From: GCA-020345945 sp964596985
GTDB lineage: Archaea; Thermoproteota; Bathyarchaeia; RBG-16-48-13; GCA-020345945
Assembly (NCBI GenBank): GCA_964596985.1
Contig: CAZQWG010000002.1
Location: forward strand, 248,001 to 312,000
Direction of reading: 5' to 3'
DNA length: 64,000 nt
Below the pieces are notes generated by a model. That model was not told where the DNA came from. It searched no databases and worked only from the letters and a program-made list of their open reading frames with translations. Positions 46,701 to 55,323 of the stretch are shown in pieces; positions within the stretch are counted from its first letter, which is position 1, and the number at the start of each line of letters is the position of its first letter. A program made the position numbers and the translations under genes.

Positions 46701-46971
46701 GATCTCTGAGTCGATCCTGCAATGGTTGCCAAAGAGAACAAAGATCGTGGAGACCACTACTGTGCAGGCGAGGGAGAATAGCGGTAAACTTGTGAACTCG
46801 GTTTTCATTCTTTGCTACAGTCCAATCTCAAACGAGATCGGAGACTTCTTGACGAAGGTCCCAAAAGGATCTTTCCGTGTTGTCCTAGTTCCCTTGTCCA
46901 CATTTGAGAGGCTCCCGAAAGATTCTCAGTCAAGGATTCAGTGGAGATTGGGAACACGTACCTCTGAGTAG
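43744..46971 (+). CDS. FtsX-like ABC-type permease, twin module with cytoplasmic C-terminal extension
   Basis: A 1075-residue paralogue of the permease at 39.6 kb. It has two FtsX units with coupling loops NVIERKSEVGLLRAVGAS and VSERGWEVYVLRALGAS, and extracytoplasmic domains of about 220-300 residues. After the last helix (YAVIAVTVIGGSYPAWRASQ) comes a tail of about 190 residues, first very basic (GGRRKKRKVKARSTPRK), then a folded-looking part with LLSFLVPDNLTPEISESILQ, unlike anything in the paralogue. TTG at 43744 is used; a GGGGAG lies 20 bases upstream. No ATPase gene is nearby. Substrate unknown. Confidence 0.84.
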   Translation: MSLHLSHLALRNISRHKLRNALTALAICVAIALVVGLNSAFDSAHIQVQETLSVASGAIDILVRPRDTNSTIDDSVVKGIGKLDGVAAAAGRIGEDSGVWKGGKKYKGHVIGVSEDDFNYNDSTFTKISGTRVLGSYGIVIDERMGLEIGTSLTIRGYAFEVVGLFTPTVTSDVTVSADEYYYVFISLSRAQAIFDKSGSVDYALVKVTNLGKLGDTAKRIREKYTSLIVFEVKKAAAEQAAQFTSSFHRSLQFMAFVAFLLGSFICFNTAYLNVIERKSEVGLLRAVGASRLDIFLMFLEETILIALIGATAGLLLGLGLTLGFNYFLSDLYKTSLSLPLPDEEMLTLVAELGLGSALLGGLIPSIDASRVDVIKAIQHKTSPSGSPKRRKLLIFVTGVCLILAGQYVAPLYSVYHVGNIDVFSLSLVTTGAVLVTASLLEYISRILRIFTFILVGRLSELPIKNIARNAGKSILCLILVTVCLTFIIAIGGMESTVTGSITGAAGGFFTSDLILYSNTGFPTDFPDDLASEYGEIDEVAGVRVISEDVYNMNREIARLGNSSIYSQILTVDPELFFSLVEMSMSADTPGYPVGLLEEDKTCFISRTLAQNIHLDIGDDLGIKTTDWRLAEGLDLEELDLDDTSTYSEVQEVHKLKIVGIVDDPNLGFLWFGGRPFDEIVVTSYDSMESLYEKTIDPPDLDISNLAFIKVASGYTGQIQSLKDSILGKYGEDYDLNIFTREDLISMVRGNIDDIFNLFYLCVGFSLVVAAIGMANVMTISVSERGWEVYVLRALGASRRQASLSFYAETFALSMIGLMVGLANGLLFWSRVSSVFLSRGGSILSILPLRAIEWSIYAVIAVTVIGGSYPAWRASQILPVGKIIGGRRKKRKVKARSTPRKLGSLGLKEDRTSLEEIKGQIRKDLRLSHPPTITRVPVPESSLVEKKREVESSKVRISPRLVKRLQNVGDESGLLSFLVPDNLTPEISESILQWLPKRTKIVETTTVQARENSGKLVNSVFILCYSPISNEIGDFLTKVPKGSFRVVLVPLSTFERLPKDSQSRIQWRLGTRTSE

Positions 46972-47010
46972 ACGTTGAAGAGAGGGGACTCGACCCAAGT
47001 AGGCTGCAGT

Positions 47011-48270
47011 CTATGCCGGGGAGGACTCGAGGATTCTAGAGTAGAAGGTTTCCAACGAATCAACCATTTTACTCATACTGAAACTCTTCTGAACCATTGA
47101 ACGCGCTTCCCGCCCCATTCTCCTCGCAAGCTTCTCGTCTTCAAGGATCGCTGCGATCTTCTCCGCATATCCATCGGTTTCTCCTTCAGCAACCTGAAGT
47201 CCTGTAACGCCGTCCTGAACCATCTCAGCCAACCCTCCTGTGCCAGGGACCACCACTGGCAAGCCGCATGCCATCGCCTCCAGAACCGCCAATCCCCAGG
47301 GCTCATCGACTGCTGTAAAGGCGAAGACATCCGCTACTGCAAAGTACCTCGGCATCTCTGCGTCTGGAACCGAACCCTTGAATAATACCTCCCCTGCCAT
47401 TCCTCTCTCTTGAGCCAGCCGGTGAAGCCTATCCCTCTCCGGGCCTTCCCCGACGATCAGGAGTCTGACTCTTTCACCGCGGGCTTTCAGCTGCCGTACG
47501 GCTTCGATCAGTACATCTACCCTCTTCGCCGGGTAGAGTCTTGAAACAGTCAGAACCAGTTTCTCTCCCTTAGGACAATAATACCCCTTTAGTTCTGGGC
47601 AATCGGGTTTCGAGCCGTATAGTTTGGTGTCGACGCCGGGGTAGATTACTGTCGCTGTCCGACCGTATATCCGTTTGACGAGGGATCTTGTGTAACCGCT
47701 GTTGACATAGATGCCGTCTAGTCTTGAGACAAGACTTACATCCAAACAGCGTAGGGCGCTGCCGATGGTTCTGTTCACGATCCTTGATAGAGACAGACCC
47801 GTATTGTACGTGGGCAGCCATAGATCCCTATAAGGTTCGTTGCACCCCCAGATAGAGACGGTGCTCTGCTTCTTCCTTATCAGACTGGCGGCGTTGCTGG
47901 CAGGATAGTTGCTGGCATGGATGACATCGAAGTCGCCGAGCTTCAACCCTGAAAAGGTTTGAAGCCCATAGAATAGGTATAATTGCTGGGCGGGGTCAAG
48001 CCCTCCGAACGCCTGTTTCAGGTACTGTCGATTCGAGGATCGGACCGCCCGGGAACGAGGCAGCCACCCCTTGAGGGCTCCGACCTCGTGCACGTCAATG
48101 TTGTCTGCGAGACCGGTAAATGTTCGTTCCCGATCAAATATCAAGGTGAAAATGGATACGTCATGCCCTCTCTTCTTGAGGTGGTGGGCGGCGGATAACA
48201 GGACTCTCTCGGCTCCTCCTCTGCTATCGAGAAGGTCATGGAGCATGGCGATCTTCAAAGGTCTATTCAC
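47011..48270 (-). CDS. Glycosyltransferase family 4
   Basis: A 419-residue GT4 whose N-terminus LKIAMLHDLLDSRGGAERV is the mannosyltransferase-like (GGAERV) subtype. The middle reads WGCNEPYRDLWLP, then VNSGYTRSLVKRIYGR. The donor domain has LVLTVSRLYPAKRVDVLIEA, LIVGEGPERDRLHRL and the E-x7-E loop of VDEPWGLAVLEAMACGLP. It begins with GTG at 48270 after a CAGGAA. Divergent from the next GT4 across about 100 AT-rich bases. Specificity is a guess (mannose or similar). Confidence 0.9.
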   Translation of the reverse strand: MNRPLKIAMLHDLLDSRGGAERVLLSAAHHLKKRGHDVSIFTLIFDRERTFTGLADNIDVHEVGALKGWLPRSRAVRSSNRQYLKQAFGGLDPAQQLYLFYGLQTFSGLKLGDFDVIHASNYPASNAASLIRKKQSTVSIWGCNEPYRDLWLPTYNTGLSLSRIVNRTIGSALRCLDVSLVSRLDGIYVNSGYTRSLVKRIYGRTATVIYPGVDTKLYGSKPDCPELKGYYCPKGEKLVLTVSRLYPAKRVDVLIEAVRQLKARGERVRLLIVGEGPERDRLHRLAQERGMAGEVLFKGSVPDAEMPRYFAVADVFAFTAVDEPWGLAVLEAMACGLPVVVPGTGGLAEMVQDGVTGLQVAEGETDGYAEKIAAILEDEKLARRMGREARSMVQKSFSMSKMVDSLETFYSRILESSPA

Positions 48271-48376
48271 CAGTATTCCTGAAAGGTCTAGGAACGCGTA
48301 TCGGGCTGACCTGTGATTGACGAAGGCATAATATTAATTGAATGTTGGATTGTTTGTTGGTTTTGAGTGAATATTT

Positions 48377-49528
48377 TTGCATGTCCTCCAACTCGTCTCA
48401 AGATTTCCGCCGCTCCATGTTGGAGGCATAGAGAACGCTGTGTACTCCCTTTCAAAGGAACTGGTCAAGAAAGGACATGAGGTTACAGTGTTAACCTCGA
48501 GTGACTCCTGGAATAAGGTTGTCGAGGAGATTGCTGGAATCAAGGTCAAGAGACTGCCTTGCCCCCTCAAGTTTGGTTACACCAGCCCGTTTCTGCCGTC
48601 GTTCATGCTGGAGTCCATCCGGGTGGCTCCTTGTGATATCGTCCACGCCCATGTACCCGACGGGTTCCTATCGGCGTTTTCCCCATTGGTCTCAACGGTG
48701 AACTCCAGTCCACTTGTGTTGACGGTACACAACTTCCCTCTTGGTGAGACCCCGAGCAAAATGGTCTTAGCCGGAATTCTAGACTACCTGCTGGGGATCG
48801 CCTTCAGTTGCTCCAGTCGAATCTTCGTTCATAACAGCTCCTACGCTTTTCATCCCCGCCTTCGGGGACTCAAGAGAAAGATACGTATCACCCCTCTCGG
48901 GGTTGACCTGACGAGATTCAATCCCGACGCTAACGGAGAAATGGTACGGAGGAAGCTGGGGCTTGAGTCTGCCCCGATCGTTCTCTTTGTGGGTGTTCTC
49001 GACAAGGCGCACTGGTATAAGGGACTCAGGCTTCTGCTCAGATCCATGAGGCACTTGGGTCGTGGTGCAGGGGACGCTAGACTGGTTGTCGTCGGGTCAG
49101 GGGATGCCCTAGCGGAGTACAGGAGCTACGCCAGGAGAATAGGTGTTGGGGACCGGGTGTTCTTTGTGGGTTACGTTGATGAGTCTGTTCTCCCAAGCTA
49201 TTACGCGTCTTCCGACTTGGTTGTCTTACCCTCCATCAGTAGTCTGGAGGGATTCGGGCTGGTCGTTGCAGAAGGAATGGCGTCGGGAAAACCGACGTTA
49301 GTAAGCAACGTCGCGGGCATATCTGAATTTCTCACCAGCGGATACGACTCCATAGTTTTCAAGGACTTGAATGAGCGTGTACTCGGGGGGACCATCTCGA
49401 AGATGCTTGAGGACCGCAGGGAGAGGGGATCGATGGGTAGGAGGGCTAGGAGAACTGCAGAGTCCAGATTCGACTGGACTAGAATCGCCGAGAAAATACT
49501 AGAAGAATACGAGCAGATAACCCGTTGA
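48377..49528 (+). CDS. Glycosyltransferase family 4
   Basis: A 383-residue GT4. The conserved N-terminus VLQLVSRFPPLHVGGIENAV starts three codons after TTG 48377, which has no SD; the upstream ATAATATTAAT could be its TATA element. The donor domain has VLFVGVLDKAHWYKGLRLLL, where the usual GRL-x2-KG is lengthened (GVLDKAHWYKG), VVVGSGDALAEY and the E-x7-E loop of SSLEGFGLVVAEGMASGKP. Complete and soluble. Specificity unknown. Confidence 0.88.
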   Translation: MHVLQLVSRFPPLHVGGIENAVYSLSKELVKKGHEVTVLTSSDSWNKVVEEIAGIKVKRLPCPLKFGYTSPFLPSFMLESIRVAPCDIVHAHVPDGFLSAFSPLVSTVNSSPLVLTVHNFPLGETPSKMVLAGILDYLLGIAFSCSSRIFVHNSSYAFHPRLRGLKRKIRITPLGVDLTRFNPDANGEMVRRKLGLESAPIVLFVGVLDKAHWYKGLRLLLRSMRHLGRGAGDARLVVVGSGDALAEYRSYARRIGVGDRVFFVGYVDESVLPSYYASSDLVVLPSISSLEGFGLVVAEGMASGKPTLVSNVAGISEFLTSGYDSIVFKDLNERVLGGTISKMLEDRRERGSMGRRARRTAESRFDWTRIAEKILEEYEQITR

Positions 49529-49605
49529 ACGAGCTGAGGAATGGCTCTTAGAATCATAGATGCCATCTATGCCGTCTATAGACAGCGGCTTATACGGGCA
49601 ATCGA

Positions 49606-50754
49606 CTAGCCGATGAGGTCGCGATACAACCTGTCGTAGCTGGAGGCGACTCTTTCCCAAGTATAGTTTCCCTCAACCCTCTCCCTTGCCTTCCGCCCCA
49701 TCTTGCTGGCCAGATTCTTGTCCTGAATGATCCTGGAAATGGCTTCTGCAAGGGCTGGGGCATCTTTAGGTGGAACGAGAAAGCCGGTGACGCCCTCTTC
49801 GACGACCTCGCTTACCCCGGGGATTGAGGATGCCACGACCGGCTTGCCGCAGGCCATGGCCTCTATCAATGCGATGCCGAACGCCTCAAGCCTTGAGATT
49901 GAGGGTAACACCACGAGGTCCGAGTTTGCATAGAAGGCGGGAAGCCCTGAGTTCGGTACATGCCCTACGAAGTCAACTCGGTCTCCGATGCCGGAATCGT
50001 CCGCTTGGCGTGACAGCTTCTCCTTCAACTCGCCGTCCCCGACGATAACGAGACGTGTGTCGGGGAATTCGTGTTGTAGGATCTTGAACGCTGAGAGCAG
50101 GTACTCGATACCTTTGTACGGGACGAGTCGGCCGACGAAGAGCACATTCCTCGTATCCCCGAGACCATACTCGTCAGCGACTCTGCTTCCGTCTACGCTT
50201 GGATTGAACAAGGTCTCGTCGACCGCATTGGGAATAACCTCCACCCTATCAAGAATGGGGGATAGGATGGGGGATGTACTTGCGTAGCTATGCGAGGTTG
50301 AGACAACTCGGTCAGCCAGATGCATCAACGGTTTGGCTACGATTCCATGGTAGAGCTTGGTAGCAACTCCGCCAAGCCAGCCTTCTGCGCCTCCGTCCAG
50401 CTGATGGGTGACGACAACTGGTTTGCCTAGAGCCTTGCCCACTAAAAGGGCGAGATCGGTGAGGGTGGGATAGGTTGAGATGACGTGAATCAGGTCGGAT
50501 TCGTAGAAGAATCCTCTCAGGGGAATGTGGGGGATGATCGGTGTCCGGAAAGCAAAGAAGGGAATACGATACCTCTGGACCTTGGCCCCCTCTATGAGAT
50601 CTGAGCCGGATTTGCTTTCAAAGTCCGTTGTGAGAACCTGGATCTCATACCCCATCTTGACAAGGCGTCTGGTAAGTTCGTAGGAGAAAACCTCTACCCC
50701 GCCGGTGAACGGGTAGAATCTGGGTGAGAGGAAACAGATCTTTCTACTCGACAA
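49606..50754 (-). CDS. Glycosyltransferase family 4
   Basis: A 382-residue GT4 starting ICFLSPRFYPFTGGVEVFSY a few residues after TTG 50754. Donor motifs are VLFVGRLVPYKGIEYLLSAF, IVGDGELKEKLSRQ and the E-x7-E loop of SRLEAFGIALIEAMACGKP, then SSIPGVSEVVEEGVTGFLVP. The gene lies 54 bases downstream of the minus-strand GT2 and shares its direction with that and the next large membrane gene. Specificity unknown. Confidence 0.89.
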   Translation of the reverse strand: MSSRKICFLSPRFYPFTGGVEVFSYELTRRLVKMGYEIQVLTTDFESKSGSDLIEGAKVQRYRIPFFAFRTPIIPHIPLRGFFYESDLIHVISTYPTLTDLALLVGKALGKPVVVTHQLDGGAEGWLGGVATKLYHGIVAKPLMHLADRVVSTSHSYASTSPILSPILDRVEVIPNAVDETLFNPSVDGSRVADEYGLGDTRNVLFVGRLVPYKGIEYLLSAFKILQHEFPDTRLVIVGDGELKEKLSRQADDSGIGDRVDFVGHVPNSGLPAFYANSDLVVLPSISRLEAFGIALIEAMACGKPVVASSIPGVSEVVEEGVTGFLVPPKDAPALAEAISRIIQDKNLASKMGRKARERVEGNYTWERVASSYDRLYRDLIG

Positions 50755-50808
50755 GGCTCTGACTCACTGGGATATATTGCTCCGCTAGAAATAGGTTCTC
50801 TTCAAACG

Positions 50809-51495
50809 CTATTGAAACCATCTCTTGAATATGCACCAGAAGATCTTCCCCCCATCCTTGAGGGGGTGAAGCTTTGAGTGTCCTTTCCGGACGTAGTAGG
50901 TCGTGGGTATCTCCATTATCCTCAGCTTCATCTTTGCCGCCGAGACCAACATGTTCGACAGGAAGGTGATGGCTGTGTCATCCAGATCCAGCTTCTCGAA
51001 GGCTTCTCTGCGGATGCTTCTCAGCCCAGTCTGGGTATCCGTCACAGACTGGTTATACAACGTGTTATAGATCCAGGTGAGAAGATAGTTTCCGATGAGA
51101 TTTGTCTTAGGCATCGCACCTGGAAGGATCTCTCCTCCAAGTCTCGACGCTAGAACGAGGTCCGTTTCCCCCCTCAAGATAGGGATGATGGTCTTGGGGA
51201 TGTCCTTCGCCTCGTAGGTTCCGTCCCCATCGATGACGGCTATTACCTCGCCCCGGGCTCTCTTTAGTCCTGTCAGGATGGCGCGCCCGTATCCAGGTCT
51301 TGGGTCATCGATGACTATTGCCCCGGCTTTTCTCGCGATCTCTGGTGTCCCGTCCTTGGAGCTGCAGTCGACTACTAGCACCTCAGACTCGGGAACTACC
51401 TCCCGAACTGCTGAGACAACTTCTCTTATGGCGTCCGCTTCGTTCAGGGTGGGGATGATGACTGAGGCCTTGATAGTCTCTGCTTTCTCTTTCAT
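50809..51495 (-). CDS. Glycosyltransferase family 2, dolichyl-phosphate-mannose-synthase-like
   Basis: A 228-residue GT-A enzyme with SVIIPTLNEADAIREVVSAV, VVDCSSKDGTPEIARK, the metal site VIDGDGTYEAKDIP, LASRLGG and DTQTGLRSIRREAF. It resembles archaeal polyprenyl-phosphate sugar synthases and lacks C-terminal helices. ATG at 51495. It is between the GT-C-like membrane gene (45 bases upstream on the same strand) and a GT4, so it probably supplies a lipid-linked sugar to the former. The sugar is unknown. Confidence 0.87.
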   Translation of the reverse strand: MKEKAETIKASVIIPTLNEADAIREVVSAVREVVPESEVLVVDCSSKDGTPEIARKAGAIVIDDPRPGYGRAILTGLKRARGEVIAVIDGDGTYEAKDIPKTIIPILRGETDLVLASRLGGEILPGAMPKTNLIGNYLLTWIYNTLYNQSVTDTQTGLRSIRREAFEKLDLDDTAITFLSNMLVSAAKMKLRIMEIPTTYYVRKGHSKLHPLKDGGKIFWCIFKRWFQ

Positions 51496-51540
51496 GGGCG
51501 TTGCTTTAATCAGGGGTGTGACTTTTTAGTTTTATCGAGT

Positions 51541-53808
51541 TCAGCCGGGTCTGTGGAATGCGTATAGGTTTGAGAGGCCGTTGTCGAATACCCGGTTGAA
51601 GCGTGGGTCGAAGAGGTAGCCTGTAGGAAAGCGGTCTTCGCGGCCTTGAATGTAGGTTGCAGGTGTATCTCCTACCACCTCTCGGTAGTCTTGGCTTCCT
51701 AGAAGTGTTGATGATTCCTGTTGAATCAGTGAGAGAACCAGCTCTCTCCCTATCTCGTCGAGTTCTGTCTGATGGGGGAGGGATGCCGCGAGGATATCGA
51801 AGGAGAAATCCTTTCGTTCTCCCTTGTTCGCCGAGTCGTATCTGTGTGTTGCCTTGACGGTGTCGATACGCCTGTCGGAACGGGCACCTATGGTAAGATC
51901 TTGTGGGTCGGTGCCCAGTCTTATCGCTAGTAAGGCGGATTTATCCTCGTCGTAAAGGGCGAAGAACCGGTCCGGGATCTCGTTGAACGGAAACGACACG
52001 TATGCAAACCGTCCTTTGCTATCCTTGACTGTTGGGTTATCCCAAGGGTTGAGCCACGGGAAGAATCCCGGTATGAATAGCGAATAGTACTTGAGGTCTC
52101 TATTCACGGTCATCCTGAACGTCACGTTAAGATTCGAGAGGGGATAGTTCGGGGTTACCCGGTATCTGAACTCTACGAGTGGTGATTTACTTCGGATGGT
52201 AACGAACTTCTCAAGTGTGTAGAAACGATCTTTGAACACGTACCTAAGACTTATGCTCTCGGTAGACCTTCGAACCCATTGAACACTCTGGTAGCGGGTT
52301 TCTGAGAGATCCGTGGAATGGCTTTCTGAGTCTTGGGTCATGAATTCTATCGTAACATCTGTATCTTTCAGCCTGAGTGCCTCATAGGAATCTCCCTTTA
52401 CATTGAGGTGTAAGGCTGGGTTTCTCCCTACATTGTAGGGTCCGGTTTCCTCAACCTCGACTAGGGAGTTACCCATACTGAAGTTGACACTCTCGACATC
52501 GGCGGAAGATGTGTCTCGTTCTGTCAGGATCGAGATCCATGGGTCTGCGGGGTATGCGGCGAGGATGTTCGCTGTCGGAGGTGTCTTCGTTCGCGCAAAG
52601 GTCGATGTATCGTAGTCCCTCGGGGCGCAGACGAGATAGTAGGTCGAGTAATAAAGGATTCGAGCTGGGACATCTGAGACGAGATGGATCGTTCCTCCTA
52701 CTGAGAGGATCAAACATAGGGCTAGAGGTATCGCTCCTCTATGGAGGTTGAGGTGCGATTTCGAGAGCTCTCTCTGGATCTTGGGGTATGCCTTTTCTGC
52801 GCTGAATTTCAAGGCGAAAGCGGGGAGAAAAGCCATCGGAGAGACCATGAAGTACGAGAAGCGGTTCGCAAATCTGGCGATGAAGTTCGTCTGGTAGAAG
52901 GCGAAGGGTACCAACAGCCAAGAGATAAGCAGTATTACTTCTCTCCGTTTGTCTCTCCTCTTCCATGCGAAGAAGAGGGACGCAAGTATGCCGACGGGAG
53001 TGAGGTAGCTTGGGATCTCCCCGAAGATCTTCACATACGGGTTGGTGGTTGAGATATGAGGTGAGTACTCGGCGATTAGGTTGAGGATGAATAGGATATG
53101 TTTGCTTGCGAAGGCCAGGTAGAAGCCGAAGACGAGGAGCAAAGCAGATAGTGCTGCGAGGATCTCTCTCTTACGGGGTCGCCTCAAGAATAGTGAGGAG
53201 GAGAACAGGTGGAATAAGGCAATCGCGACGAAGACAAATGTGCTTATGCTATGTGTGAGTATTAGGCCGGAGATCATTGCGATGATTGTGATGATCACGC
53301 TCGGCTTCCAGTCAGAGCGATAAGAGAGAAGGTATAGGGTCAGCCCCATGAAGAACATTCCCGTGATGTTTGGGTATCCGCCCCAACCCAGCATCTCAAC
53401 GTGTCTCAAAGAGACAGCCATGAAAAGTGCCCCCAGCAACCCGACAGTAGGGCTATCGTACACTCTCCTCCCGACAAGATAGACGACCACGACTTGGAAT
53501 GCGCTGATCGATGCAACAAACAATTTAATCATCAGAAGAGCGGGCGGGGAGATCGTAGTCAAGCCGGAGAACAGGAATAGTACCGCGAGGAGGAAATGGA
53601 ATCCAGGGGGATACCAGAAGGCTCTCGTTGTGAGATGACCGCTGGAGAGCACTGTCAATGCCTTTGAGATATGCGAGGAAGGGTCCCATCCAGGCAGAGT
53701 ATTGTATGTCGCCAAACATGTAAACCGAAGGATGAATCCCCCTCCTAGAAGAAGGAGTAAGAAGAACACCCTGACTCTGTCGTGCATAGGCTGGGGGAAT
53801 GCCTCCAT
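51541..53808 (-). CDS. GT-C-like membrane glycosyltransferase with large extracytoplasmic domain
   Basis: A 755-residue protein. Residues 1-375 hold about 11 helices. The first loop TLPGWDPSSHISKA has Asp42 at the GT-C catalytic position, followed by FWYPPGFHFLLAV and LGWGGYPNITGMFF. The remaining 380 residues are soluble and beta-rich (VTIRSKSPLVEFRYRVTP) and end DPRFNRVFDNGLSNLYAF, resembling the tails of the DTPYY proteins. ATG at 53808. It is co-directional with a DPM-like GT2 45 bases downstream, the likely donor supplier. It should act outside the membrane on a lipid-linked or protein-bound glycan; specificity unknown. Confidence 0.75.
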   Translation of the reverse strand: MEAFPQPMHDRVRVFFLLLLLGGGFILRFTCLATYNTLPGWDPSSHISKALTVLSSGHLTTRAFWYPPGFHFLLAVLFLFSGLTTISPPALLMIKLFVASISAFQVVVVYLVGRRVYDSPTVGLLGALFMAVSLRHVEMLGWGGYPNITGMFFMGLTLYLLSYRSDWKPSVIITIIAMISGLILTHSISTFVFVAIALFHLFSSSLFLRRPRKREILAALSALLLVFGFYLAFASKHILFILNLIAEYSPHISTTNPYVKIFGEIPSYLTPVGILASLFFAWKRRDKRREVILLISWLLVPFAFYQTNFIARFANRFSYFMVSPMAFLPAFALKFSAEKAYPKIQRELSKSHLNLHRGAIPLALCLILSVGGTIHLVSDVPARILYYSTYYLVCAPRDYDTSTFARTKTPPTANILAAYPADPWISILTERDTSSADVESVNFSMGNSLVEVEETGPYNVGRNPALHLNVKGDSYEALRLKDTDVTIEFMTQDSESHSTDLSETRYQSVQWVRRSTESISLRYVFKDRFYTLEKFVTIRSKSPLVEFRYRVTPNYPLSNLNVTFRMTVNRDLKYYSLFIPGFFPWLNPWDNPTVKDSKGRFAYVSFPFNEIPDRFFALYDEDKSALLAIRLGTDPQDLTIGARSDRRIDTVKATHRYDSANKGERKDFSFDILAASLPHQTELDEIGRELVLSLIQQESSTLLGSQDYREVVGDTPATYIQGREDRFPTGYLFDPRFNRVFDNGLSNLYAFHRPG

Positions 53809-53863
53809 AACCGTCTCTCGGATCTCTATCCCCTAAAGAAGCTAAATCGTTTCCTACGTCCCT

Positions 53864-55138
53864 TCAAGATCGGCGGGTGCTGGAAAGGAGTGACTTGTAG
53901 ATCTCCAGAACCCTCGGTCCGACAACCCTGGGGGTGAACCTCGACTCCACGGTTCTCTTCCCCTGGTCGCCTATTCTGATGCGTTTCTTCCTATCCTCGA
54001 GTAGAGAGGTGATCGAGTCGGCGAGGGCTTCTGGGTCTCTTGGAGGCACGAGGACACCGTTCCGTTCGTGGTCTATGATCTCTGGGACTCCGCCAACGCT
54101 TGTAGCGACCACGGCTGTACCGACAGCCATGGCTTCGATGATCACCCTCCCGAAGGGCTCTGACCAGATCGACGGGAAGGCGAAGATAGTACTTAACGCG
54201 TATAACCCTGGAATCCTCTCGTTCTCAATGTAAGGGATGAATCGTATATTCCTCGCAACCCCCATCGAGTCTGCAAGCCGAATGAGGTCGAGTCTCTCTG
54301 GTCCTGGACCGACGATTAGAAACCTCGTCTCGGGATGGGACTCAAGGACCCGGGGTACAGCTTGGATCAGGTAGTCTACTCCCTTCTGGGCACGAAGATG
54401 CCCAACATAAGAGACGACTTCGTCCCCTCTTCCTATGTTGAGTTTTAGAGCCAGACTACCCTTGTACCGTCTTGCTCTTGCCCTGAAATCCATTGGGTCG
54501 AGGAAGTTCGGGATGACCGAGATCCTTGAGGGCGTAAACCCGTTGCATACCAGTATTCTTCGGTGGGCCTCTGAAAGCACGGTGAAATGATCATATCCCT
54601 GCGAGAATGAGAATCTGAGAAGCTGGAGAAGCTTCTCAAGAGGAGCTAGTACCGGGATTCTTCCCGCTCCAAAACACTCCATAAGCCCTTGGGGATCGCA
54701 GTGGATGCAGATCTCATCTCTAGGGTTCAGATGAAGGAAAGGGCATGTAATGAAATGATTGTTGAGTGTAGCTACGCTTGGCGTGGGTCTCTCGCCCAGG
54801 GCAATCCGGATTCTAGACAGCATATCGATGGAGTACGAGTGAACGATGTCCGGCTTCAAGAACTCTATCATCCTGGTTAGTTGGGGGATGTTGGCTGCCC
54901 AGTTGAGGACTGTCCTGACTCCAGGTCTAGGGGGAATCTTCGGGTCAGAGAGGCTATGAAAGACCGTGATACCTTGAGTCCGCGATATGTTTCTCTTCTC
55001 GTTTTTCCCCCTAGTAATAACATATACCTCGTGACCGTTCTGCGCCAAGAACTCGGCGAGGTACTTGGAGCTCACCTCTCCCCCGCCAAGCCGGTGACCG
55101 ACTCCCGGAAAATCGCGGGTAATCAAGCATATACGCAC
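53864..55138 (-). CDS. Glycosyltransferase family 4
   Basis: A 424-residue GT4 beginning MRICLITRDFPGVGHRLGGG at GTG 55138. The acceptor domain has a cysteine-containing segment (ITCPFLHLNPRDEICIHCD). The donor domain has SYVGHLRAQKGVDYLIQAVP, IVGPGPERLDLIRL and the E-x7-E loop of IWSEPFGRVIIEAMAVG, then TSVGGVPEIIDHERNGVLVP. It is divergent from the GT-C-like gene to the right, with promoter elements in 55139-55323. Specificity unknown. Confidence 0.89.
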   Translation of the reverse strand: MRICLITRDFPGVGHRLGGGEVSSKYLAEFLAQNGHEVYVITRGKNEKRNISRTQGITVFHSLSDPKIPPRPGVRTVLNWAANIPQLTRMIEFLKPDIVHSYSIDMLSRIRIALGERPTPSVATLNNHFITCPFLHLNPRDEICIHCDPQGLMECFGAGRIPVLAPLEKLLQLLRFSFSQGYDHFTVLSEAHRRILVCNGFTPSRISVIPNFLDPMDFRARARRYKGSLALKLNIGRGDEVVSYVGHLRAQKGVDYLIQAVPRVLESHPETRFLIVGPGPERLDLIRLADSMGVARNIRFIPYIENERIPGLYALSTIFAFPSIWSEPFGRVIIEAMAVGTAVVATSVGGVPEIIDHERNGVLVPPRDPEALADSITSLLEDRKKRIRIGDQGKRTVESRFTPRVVGPRVLEIYKSLLSSTRRS

Positions 55139-55276
55139 AAACAGTCACCAGTCCTTGAGCTACTCGGGTTCGATAGGGTTCTAATCTGCTTGAAGGAGAT
55201 GGTTGTGCCGTGAAGGATAGAAGTATTTCGTTCTCCCCTATGATATTCAGGGCGACGCAATACAGATTAGACCACT

Positions 55277-55286
55277 CTTAAAAAAC
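55277..55286 (+). promoter_or_regulatory. Putative TATA box of the membrane gene at 55324
   Basis: CTTAAAAAAC lies about 40 bases before the ATG at 55324. Archaeal spacing would put transcription near 55308 and leave a leader of about 16 bases. Sequence and position only. Confidence 0.4.
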
Positions 55287-55323
55287 AGCTAATCAGCCTA
55301 TAGGGGAACGGTACGGATATAGC

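Noticed and set aside
54881..55213. Open frame of 110 codons across the start of the GT4 at 53.9-55.1 kb
   Set aside because: It lies antisense to a clear GT4, and its composition and lack of motifs mark it as a shadow.
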